This document shows positions 23,601 to 35,600 of a DNA stretch of 64,000 bases, one piece after another. The position numbers and the translations under genes were made by a program. Under the pieces are notes generated by a model. It was not told the DNA's origin, did no database searches, and saw only the letters and a list, made by a program, of their open reading frames with translations. Position 1 is the first letter of the stretch, and the number at the start of each line of letters is the position of its first letter. This stretch comes from Liolophura sinensis (taxonomy: Eukaryota; Mollusca; Polyplacophora; Chitonida; Chitonidae), in the NCBI RefSeq assembly GCF_032854445.1, contig NC_088304.1, forward strand, positions 18,551,704 to 18,615,703. Reading direction: 5' to 3'.

Positions 23601-26600
23601 TTCATTAAGCACTAACCTCGACATGTGCCGTCCTCATCTTCCGCAAACCCCTCCTCACACTCACACAGGAATGACCCCGGGGTGTTCACACACACCTGTT
23701 CACATGACGACCACCCGCTGGATACCATGTCGCATTCATTGATATCTGTTTCAAACAAAGCAATCCTCACAAATGTATGCTCTACATCTTCGGGTGTTCA
23801 GAGACCAATAGCACTTTCCAATTCGGCTAAATTTAAGAGGACAGAATCTACAATGCGAAGGTAAGAAGATAACACGCATATGAACTTTAAACATAGGTGT
23901 ATATGAAAAGCTCTGGGTCTTCCTCTCCGGCCGTACATGGGAAGGTCTGAAAGCAACCTGCAGGTGGTCATGAGTTCCCTCTGGTTTCCTTGCACCGTAA
24001 TGCTGTCCGCCGTGGAATAAGTGAAGTATTCTTGAGTACGGCGTAAAACACCAATCAAATAATAAATAAATAAAGAAAAACTCTTATTCTTAAAAAAATC
24101 CATAAAACTACACTTTCAGGCAAAAAATTTGATAAGGTTTGTTCATTAGGCTGAACAATGCGACGTTTTTTCATCAGATTGTGAAATGCCATTTTAAACC
24201 ATATTTTTTCATTAAGCTGCAAAACTGAAAACTAAAATCTGCAGAATGAAAAGTAAATTTCGTTTGTACCCTTGCAACCGGCGTCGCTATCTTGCTGGAA
24301 GCCGTCCTCACAGTCACAGCGGAAACTCCCTGGGGTGTTCACACATGTGTGTGCACAAGGAGAGGTAACATTGTTACTACCCCAACACTCATTTATGTCT
24401 GACAAGAAAGAAAATCGTCTATTGTCACAAATTCGGTGAAACTAAAAAATCACAGCACTAAAATGAAACTTTCTTCTATGTGCGCAAATTTTGAAAGTGT
24501 GGAGATTTCATTTGTGCGTTTGATTTGTGCGTTTCGTGCTGTACTCAGTTGATTTACTTGATCAAATCTTTAGGAATTGTTGAAGAATATTTGACTGAAT
24601 TTAGATAACTATCTGACAGATAAATCCGCAGCATAGCCAGAAACAACACATGCTCTGATTGGGTGTCTTACTAAAGAAACCACTGGTTCCTCGGTCAGAA
24701 AGAGAAGCGGAATGTCGTGAGCGTCACTCGATTCCATAAAGACATAAAAGCTTTCAAACAAGAAACTCTGCTTACCTTGACAAGATGGTGGCTGATAACC
24801 TGGATCACAGGCGCATTTATCCGGCTCCACACATGTACCGTTATTTGGACACAACCCTGGGGGCCCTCCGAAACACACAGCTACAACGTGTCAACAGTGT
24901 CAGCTGGAATCGATACCCTATTACAGTTCTGTATATTTTATGATATAAGGTCTTGTTTAGCTCCCCGGCGGCCATTTTTGAATGGAATTAAAATACTGGA
25001 AATTTTCTAAACTTTGAGAAAGTAGAACCTTTATTCATGAAAGTTCGAAATTGTCGGCGAGAAAAAACGAAGTGTCGGGTAGTGGTACGCCGCCCAGCTG
25101 AAGTTATAGGAAGGTACAGATTTTGACGGCTATGACAAGATTTTTATGGTTGCTTTCTCATAGGCTGAGCAGGGTAGGCATCAATGTTTATTAGCCACGG
25201 AATGTTTGGGTGAGCTATACCGCTAGTCGTTAACACTGTCGTTGACGGAAAGGGATCTGAGGCCAAATTGGCAGCCGTTCGCTTCTGTTGCATTGGCATC
25301 AAACAAGATGTCACTAATTTATGTGATTAGCATCTGCTTTTCGCAATGAACATCTGAGAATGGGTCAGATGCTAAACACACCAATTAGTAATGTCATGCC
25401 TGAAAAGAACTACTCCCAAGTTCACTGCCTTAAAAAAGCAGCGTGTTGAGTGTGGATTTGATGAGTTTAAATACGGCTGACGAAAGATGACGAGTAAGAA
25501 AGCATCAGTTCTCTAAAAATCATATATACTTCAGCCTATCAGACCTGCCATCGGAGTAAATACAATTTTTGTGATGCCCGCCAAATACGAGAGTTTAGCT
25601 CACCTTGACAAGCTGAATCGTTCACCAGACTGTAGCCTGAGGGGCAGATGCATTTGTACGAGCCAACGGTGTTCTCACAGGTATGACTGCAGCCATGGGA
25701 CGACGATGCACACTCGTCTCTATCTTAAGGTACCATGTGAAACATCATTTGTAGTAAAGTTACAGGTCCTAGCACCAAATTAGTATATCGCCTATGCTTA
25801 TGCCATTCTAAAACTATACCCTATACCTTAGACGTCATAAAAAGTAACTTCACCTAAAATCCAGTTCACGTGTATGTTGTCCATAACAGACACATTTCGG
25901 TCTGACATGGATCTGGTCTGGTTCTTGCAAATCACATCCATTACCGTAGTATCCCAGCATGCACCTTAATAGACAACTGTATAATTGTATACATGATCTC
26001 GCATCAACACGTGGGACAATCGGGTCAGCGACGCCATGAATGAAAGCTGACCTTTCTATCACCAGGTTACCATTTCCAAAATCGGGAGAATGTTGCATTA
26101 TGGGAACCTACTGCCACCATATACTCGAAACACTGAGAATGCGGCTTTAAACGCCTATCGAAAGAATAATCTGTCCAGATGAATATGTTGAATATATTAA
26201 TCAGATGATCTAATTTCATAAACTTGTCTAAAGTCTTCAAAGCTCCCTGGCAAACAACGAAATGTACAGGGTACTTGCAATACAGGTAAACGTGGATTAC
26301 TTACCTGCGCATTCAGGGGGAGACAACCCGTCCGAACAGGCGCATTCATCAGGAGCTACACATTCCTGTTCGTTCAGGCATTTGCCAGCAGGCTGCATTC
26401 CGAAACAAACCGCTAAAAGAAACACATTCTCTTTTAAACCGCCAGTATTTGTGTATCATGCCGAAAACAACGTTCATCGTTATTCTACCTCAACCGATAT
26501 TCAGCTCTTTCCTTTAAAGCCTAAAAGAATGTATGCCTCAAATGAAAGACAATGCGAAATATGTACAGAAATATTTTTAAAAATTAAAAATTAAGAATTT

Positions 26601-29600
26601 AAATTCTATGATGGGTTTTGCGACCATATTTTCTTATCTTTCTTGTGTTATTTTAAGTGTCTAATATCCATGAAATATTAGAATGATCGTAAAGTTATTT
26701 TACATGATTTCATAGAAAATAATATTTCAAAATATGTATTCCGGGAAATCAGGTAAAGTTTTATTAAGTAAGTGACGTGACGTCACTTCACAGTGATCAA
26801 AAAGGTCACCCTGTTTTATCCTACTATAAATGGTTTGGATTGGGTAGCAAAAATTCTAAAATAAAAACAAATTGAAACAATAAATGAAAATAGTTACCTA
26901 GACAGGTTGAATGGAGCATTGAATAAAAGTGGTTCCTCACATTGTTTATATTCACTTTAAATTTGTGAACGACAAATCCTATTAAATGCGTACTATCAAC
27001 ATTTCAATGACATTTCAATTAATAGGACATACACTGTAATTTTAACGTTTTCATAGCACGCATTTGTAACACAATTAGAATGGATCGGTTCGAAGTATGT
27101 ATTAAATGGCTCGTATCTAGGTGTGAAAAGCTTACGTGGCACATAGGAAAATTCTTGGATATCGCATTAAACAACAACAACAACAAAAAAAAACAATTAA
27201 TTAAATCACTTAATGCATGAAAAATATTTAATTACAGTAACAATAATGATCATAATAAAAATCGACTTACGCAAACATGTTTCCTTTTCTCGCAAAAGGT
27301 CAAACAGAGTATTCCATACCCTGATATACCCGGGCTGACATTTGCATTCGAATGATCCTGGCAAATTATTACAGACTTGATCACATCCGCCATTGTTGTG
27401 CTGGCATTCATTGTTGTCTGGAGAAAAACAAAAGAGCAACATACTGAGGCCAAGCTGTACGGTTAACAGGTAGGCTACGCTCCAAAACTGGATTGAGATT
27501 TTTGCTCTCGTTCACTTATTATGTATTGCTACATAATAAAATTTTCTAAGCTTCCACGCCGCGATGTCTGTTGAACACAGCCTAGGCATGCCAACACAGT
27601 GACACTGTATATTACGTGAATATTTCGTAGGCACAATTAAGAAATCTCCATGAATCAAAGGCGGTATTTAATCTTCAGTCCTACTGTATAACTGTATGTA
27701 ATTTGTAAGGGAGAGAAAACATTTAAAAATCATGTAAACTCCATGTCAAGGGACGTGAGAAATAATTTGTAAATATAGTCTTAAAATACTGTCTTTGATC
27801 TTTCTTGACGTGAACAACAGTTTGAAACTCTTAATCTGAAAACTCTTAAGCTGAAAACAACTTACATACGACCTATCCATATTTCTGCGACTCTCAAAGG
27901 CTGATATGTTTCATACATTCTGTTGCCTAGAAAATATATGTCACTGTTTGACATAACCTGCTCACTGAATGCTATGATAGACGAGGTCCCACTTCCCGTA
28001 GTTTCACGCCTCAAAACTAATCTCGCGTTACGTCATAGTCGCTGTCGTGTAAGAAGGAAGTTAATTCACAGCAGGCCTATAGCAGCACAGTATGAACAGA
28101 AATCCCATCCCATCATATGGGAACTGTAAGTCGTTGAATGTTCCACGTCGACCTACCTTGACAAGTTGTACTGGTCGCCAGACTGTATCCGGAAGGACAG
28201 CTGCACTTGTACGAGCCTACAGTGTTCTCACAGTCATGACTGCATTCACGGGCCGATGATGCACACTCGTCTATATCTGAAAGTCGCAGTGAGTGCGCTC
28301 ATGTTAAACGCCGACTATTGGTCCCGTTTACATATGTATCAGATTAACCGATCAGGACTGGCTGATATTATAGTCGGCCAAAGATCGTCGCTACGCAGTC
28401 TGTTGATGTCGCTATTTAATAATGTCGCAAAACTGATCGCAAGGTTGTAAAGATGCAGATAGTCAACAAACGTGGGAAACGCTAACAAGCGTTCATAGTA
28501 AATCTGAAGGACGGTTTGAAAGATAATAGGTAGAAATTGCTGTAAAACATAGCAAAAGACTTCCACCGCAGAGAGCGAAACCATAGCAGCGACTATAACG
28601 TAATAATTTGCAAATGGTCACAGGTAACCGGTGAAATACAGCCTCTTGTTCTTATTAGACACTAGAAAGGTCAATCACTAGTTAGGGATACTCATCAGAA
28701 TTATTTAGCTTTTAGCTCTCACATCGGTTGGCCATGTTCCCAGCTGAGCTTCCAAGTTAATCGCTCTAAATCGTTACGTTCACAAACGTGGAATTCGGTC
28801 CTGTCACCTGCGCGATCCCCAAAATGTCAAAGATGTACGCCAGGAAAAGAGGTTTGCTTTGAGCTTAAAGTAATTTTGAATTCATATTAACGCAAATAAA
28901 ACCAATGCAGCCTTCGCTATTTTCGAATCACGTGTTTCCGTTGATATGTTGGACTCGGTTTCCTTCTCCTAAAACCAAGATCATCTTTTTCACAACAATA
29001 CTTCCTTATTATTAATTAATTAGGCTGCTGTTTCAAAAAGCAAAATCATCTTTTTTCTGAACAGTTGTTTATACATGTAGTTCCCTCCGTTTATTATTAA
29101 AATGAAACTTAATTTAAGTCTCCAAAATAAGTTATAAATCGACCTTTCAATGGTGTAGCATTTTTTTTTCAATCCAAACGTCTCACGAATATATCTTTTT
29201 CCGTCCGACTCGTATCGAAAATGTGAAGTGACGTCTAAGCATTATAACATAGAATACCACAACATGGAGGGTAAAACCAGACCAGATCTGATAAGTCACA
29301 CGTAGCCAGTGAAATCCAGTTTTATCACTGCCAATGTAAATGCTTAAACAGTAGCAAGTTATAAACCGTGAAGCATGATTCCTTTGGCAAAATTATGTAC
29401 AAAAAGACGCAGTCATAATATATACCGATCATTCAACAAACTTTACACTGTTTATCATCAAACGTTACATTTTCTATTCTCATCTTTCATCAAACGCTAA
29501 ATTTTCTATCCCCATCATTTATAAAACGTTAAACTGTGTATCACGATCATTCATCAAACGTTAACTAGTCTATCCCAATCTTTCATCAAACGTTAAATTT

Positions 29601-32600
29601 TCTATCCCTATCATTTATAAAACGTTAAACTGTGTATCACGATCATTCATCAAACGTTAACTTGTCTATTCCAATCTTTCATCAAACGTTACATTTTCTA
29701 TCCCCATCATTCATCAAACGTTAAACTGTGTATCACGATCATTCATCAAACGTTAACTTGTCTATCCCAATCTTTCATCAAACGTTAAATTTTCTATCCC
29801 AATCTTTCATCAAACGTTAAATTTTCTATCCCAATCTTTCATCAAACGTTAAATTTTCTATCCCCATCATTCATAAAACGTTAAACTGTGTATCCCAACC
29901 ATTCATCAAAAGGTAAATTTTCAATCCCAATCAAGCACGGAGTCTCTAACTGACTACCTGAGCAATCCTCCTGGTTCAGTCCGTCTGCTTGTGGACACTG
30001 GCAGCTTCCGGGAGACAGGCAAATCCCTTCATTCAGGCACGTCCCGGCGTGGGAACCTCTTCTTCCAAAACAGATAGCTTTAGCGGGAGGAGGAGGGGGG
30101 GATGTTAAAAAAGCAGAAATAAACTACGTCAACGGATTTTGACAAAGCATAAGAAAGAGGCAAACTTCATATGAAAGGCTGTGTTATGTTATTTGTACAG
30201 TTAGACTTGAGTATTTTATTTTTGATTTTTTTTCTTTTTTTATGCATATGCATATTTGGTATCACTCAGATTACAAATCTGTCATATTTGTACAAGGATA
30301 TACCCTAAATCAGGTGATGTCAAATAAATTATTTTGTGTTTTAGTCTAATTTTTTCTACTAACAAATGTGTTAAACGAGAACTTTCTTCATTTATTACTT
30401 TAATATATTCTTATATTTTGTCATAATTAAAAAACACATTATGTGTTTGGATATGAGCAACAAGTTTATACTGGATAAATTTATTGGGCATCGACCAATT
30501 GCTCTTATTCTTTAACCCACATGCTCTTATTCTTTAACCCACAGCTGGAGACTACTCTGTCAGTTCACCAAATACACGTACCCAGGAGACCCACAGCCAG
30601 AGCCCAGCCTGTCAGTTCCCCAAATACACGTACCAAAAAGATCCACAACCTGTCAGTTTACCAAATACACGTACTCTAGAGACCCACAGCCGAAGCCCAA
30701 CCTGTCAGTTCACCAAATGATCGTAGACGAGGGACCCACAACCGGAACCCAGCCTGTCAGTTTCCCCAGTACTTGCACATGATATTTTTATTTACTCACA
30801 ACTACAGTCTGGAATGCCGATTTGTCAAATACAAGTACCTCATAGACCCAAAGACCCACAATCGGGGCCTAACTTGTCGGTTCGCCAAATACATGTCCCT
30901 AAGAGACCTATCGACCCACAACCGGAGCCTAGCCTGTCGGTTTGCCAAATACATGTACGTGATAAACCTAGGGACTCACCACCTGGGTCTATCTTGTCGG
31001 TTCGGCAAATACATGTACCTGATAAACCTAGGGACTCACCACCTGGGTCTATCTTGTCGATTCGACAAATACATGTACCTGATAGACATAGCGACTCACA
31101 ACCAGGGTCTATCTTGTCGGTTCGGCAAATACATGTACGTGATAGACATAGCGACTCATAACCAGGGTCTAGCTTGTCGGTTCACCAAATACATGTACCT
31201 GATAGACATAGCGACTCACAACCAGGGCCTAGCTTGTCGGTTCGCAAATACATGTACCTGATAGACATAGCGACTCACAACCAGGGCCTAGTTTGTTGGT
31301 TCACCAAATACATGTACGTGATAGACATAGCTACTCACAACCAGGGCCTAGCTTGTCGGTTCGCAAATACATGTACCTGATAAACCTGGCGACTCACAAC
31401 CAGTGACTACCTTGTCGGTTCGGCAAATACATGTACCTGATAAACCAAGCGACTCACAACCAGGGCCTAGCTTGTTGGTTCACCAAATACATGTACGTGA
31501 TAGACATAGCGACTCACAACCAGGGCCTAGCTTGTTCGTTCACCATATACATGTACGTGATAGACATAGCGACTCATAACCAGTGCCTAGCTTGTCGGTT
31601 CGCAAATACATGTACCTGATAGACATAGCGACTCACAACCTGGGCCAGGCCTGTCGGTTTGCAAATACATGTACATGAGGGGCCTAGCGACTCATAACCG
31701 GGTCCTAGTCTGTCGGCCTGTCGGTAAGTGTACATGATGTACCTATTTACTCTCAACCGGAGCTTGATTTGCCACTCTGCTCCACAGCCTGATCCCAGCC
31801 TGACCATTTGCCAGATATTCCAACCCCATTGCCTACCTATTGCCAAATACATGTACCTGACAGAGATACATACTGACTGACAGCCTCAACCCAGTCTGTC
31901 CATTTGATCTGATAACCCTAGCCTGTCCATTTGCCAAATACACCGCCCGAGATACCCATTGCCAAATGTAATATGTACCTGAGACACCTATCGACACAGC
32001 AGGAGCTTAGTATGCCAGTTTGCCAAATACGTGTACCTGAGACTTGACTTACAACCGGAGCCGGGTATGCCAATTCACCAAGCACGTGTACCTGAGACTC
32101 ACAGCAGGAGCCTAGTATGCCGGTTCTCCAAATACGTGTACCTCAGACACCTATTGACTCACAACGGGAGCCAGGTATGCCAATTCGCCAAATACGTGTA
32201 CCCTGAGACTTGACTTACTACCAGAGCCAGGTATGCCAATTCACCAAAAACGTTTACCTGAGACTCATAGCAGGAGCCTGGTATGTCGGTTAGCCAAACA
32301 CATGCACCTAAGACAACTATTGATTCACAGCCAGAGCCTGGTATGCCAGTTCGCCAAATACATGCACCTAAGACACCTATTGACTGAAAGCCGGAGCCTG
32401 GTATTCCAGTTAGCCAAACACATGCACCTAAGACACCTATAGATTCACAGCCACAGCATGGTATTTTAGTTCGCCAAATACATGTACCTAAGACACCTAT
32501 TGACTGAAAGCCGGAGCCTGGTATTCCAGTTAGCCAAACACATGCACCTAAGACAACTATTGATTCACAGCCAGAGCCTGGTATTCCAGTTCGCCAAATA

Positions 32601-35600
32601 CATGAACCTAAGACACCTATTGATTCACAACCAGAGCATGGTATGCCAGTTCGCCAAATACATGCACCTAAGACCTCTACTGACTCACAGCCGAAGCCTG
32701 GTATTCCAGTTCGCCAAATACATGCACCTAAGACCTCTACTGACTCACAGCCGGGGCCTGATATTCCAGTTCGCCAAATACATGTACCTAAGACACCTAT
32801 TGATTCACAACCAGAGCATGGTATGCCAGTTCGCCAAATACATGCACCTAAGACCTCTACTGACTCACAGCCGGGGCCTGGTATTCCAGTTCGCCAAATA
32901 CATGTACCTAAGACACCTATTGATTCACAACCAGAGCATGGTATGCCAGTTCGCCAAATACATGCACCTAAGACCTCTACTGACTCACAGCCGGGGCCTG
33001 GTATTCCAGTTCGCCAAATACATGTACCTAAGACACCTATTGACTAACAACCAGAGCCTGGTATTCCAGTTAGCCAAACACATGCACCTAAGACAACTAA
33101 TGACTCACAGCCAGAGCCTGGTATTCCAGTTCGCCAAATACATGAACCTAAGACACCTAATGATTCACAACCAGAGCATGGTATGCCAGTTCGCCAAATA
33201 CATGCACCTAAGACCTCTACTGACTCACAGCCGGAGCCTAGTATTCCAGTTCGACAAATACATGTACTTAAGATACCTATTGACTGAAAGCAGGAGCATG
33301 GTATGCCAGTTCGCCAAACACGTGCACCTAAGACGCCTATTGACTCACAACCGGAGCCTGGTATTCCAGTTCGCCAAATACATGTACCTAAGACACCTAT
33401 TGATTCACAGCCAGAGCCTGGTATGCCAGTTCGCCAAATACGTGTGCCTGATAGAGCTAATGACCCGCAGTCTGAACCCAGCCTGTCCGTTTTCAAAACA
33501 CACGTACCCGAGAGACGTATTGACTAACAACTTCTCGGTTTACCAAACACATGTACTGGATTGACCCATCAACTTACACCTGGATCTTAGTACATGTCGG
33601 TTCGCCAGACGCATATACTTAAGACACCTATTGACTCAAAGCCGGAAGCTGGTATTCCAGTTTGCCAAATACCTGTACCTGATAGACCTGATGACCCACA
33701 GCCGGAGTCCAGCATGTCGGTTTACCAAATACCTGTACCTGATAGACCTGATGACCCACAGCCGGAGTCCAGCCTGTCGGTTCACCAAATACCTGTACCT
33801 GATAGACCTGATGACCCAAAGCCGGAATCTAGCCTGGCGGTTCACCAAATACCTGTACCTGATAGACCTGATGACCCAAAGCCGGAGTCCAGCATGTCGG
33901 TTCACCAAATACCTGTACCTGATAGACCTGATGACCCACAGCCGGAGTCCAGCATGTCGGTTCACCAAATACCTGTACCTGATAGACCTGATGACCCAAA
34001 GCTGGAGTCCAGCCTGTCGGTTCACCAAATACCTGTACCTGATAGACCTGATGACCCACAGCCGGAGTCCAGCATGTCGGTTCACCAAATACCTGTACCT
34101 GATAGACCTGATGACCCACAGCCGGAGTCTAGCCTGTCGGTTCACCAAATACCTGTATCTGATAGACCTGATGACCCACTGCCGGAGTCCAGCCTGTCGG
34201 TTCACCAAATACCTGTACCTGATAGACCTGATGACCCACAGCCGGAGTCCAGCCTGTCGGTTCACCAAATACCTGTACCTGATAGACCTGATGACCCACA
34301 GCCGGAGTCCAGCATGTCGGTTCACCAAATACCTGTACCTGATAGACCTGATGACCCACAGCCGGAGTCCAGCATGTCGGTTCACCAAATACCTGTGCCT
34401 GATAGACCTGATGACCCACAGCCGGAGTCCAGCCTGTCGGTTCACCAAATACCTGTACCTGATAGACCTGATGACCCACAGCCGGAGTCCAGCATGTCGG
34501 TTCACCAAATACCTGTACCTGATAGACCTGATGACCCAAAGCTGGAGTCCAGCCTGTCGGTTCACCAAATACCTGTACCTGATAGACCTGATGACCCACA
34601 GCCGGAGTCTAGCCTGTCGGTTCACCAAATACCTGTACCTGATAGACCTGATGACCCAAAGCCGGAATCTAGCCTGTCGGTTCACCAAATACCTGTACCT
34701 GATAGACCTGATGACCCACAGCCGGAGTCCAGCATGTCGGTTCACCAAATACCTGTACCTGATAGACCTGATGACCCAAAGCTGGAGTCCAGCATGTCGG
34801 TTCACCAAATACCTGTACCTGATAGACCTGATGACCCACAGCCGGAGTCTAGCCTGTCGGTTCACCAAATACCTGTACCTGATAGACCTGATGACCCAAA
34901 GCCGGAATCTAGCCTGGCGGTTCACCAAATACCTGTATCTGATAGACCTGATGACCCACAGCCGGAATCTAGCCTGGCGGTTCACCACATACATGTACTT
35001 GATAGGCCTGTTGACCCACAGCCGGTCTAGCCTGTCGGTTCACCACATACATGTACTTGATAGACCTGATGACCCAAAGCTGGAGTCCAGCATGTCGGTT
35101 CACCAAATACCTGTACCTGATAGACCTGATGACCCACAGCCGGAGTCCAGCCTGTCGGTTCACCAAATACCTGTACCTGATAGACCTGATGACCCACAGC
35201 CGGAGTCCAGCCTGTCGGTTCACCAAATACCTGTACCTGATAGACCTGATGACCCACAGCCGGAGTCCAGCATGTCGGTTCACCAAATACCTGTACCTGA
35301 TAGACCCGATGACCCAAAGCTGGAGTCCAGCATGTCGGTTCACCAAATACCTGTACCTGATAGACCTGATGACCCACAGCCGGAGTCCAGCATGTCGGTT
35401 CACCAAATACCTGTACCTGATAGACCTGATGACCCACAGCCGGAGTCCAGCCTGTCGGTTCACCAAATACCTGTACCTGATAGACCTGATGACCCAAAGC
35501 TGGAGTCCAGCATGTCGGTTCACCAAATACCTGTACCTGATAGACCTGATGACCCACAGCCGGAGCCCAGCCTGTCGGTTCACCAAATACCTGTACCTGA

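Noticed and set aside
23225-23624. Cysteine-rich minus-strand frames resembling a small secreted protein
   Set aside because: They come from the (ACGC)n/(AC)n microsatellite and a SINE.
25850-26098. Minus-strand frame with [10 protein letters not shown] and P-K-C-V-C
   Set aside because: It recalls an EGF fragment, but the cysteine spacing is incomplete and there is no phase-compatible acceptor and donor pair; possibly a very old relic.
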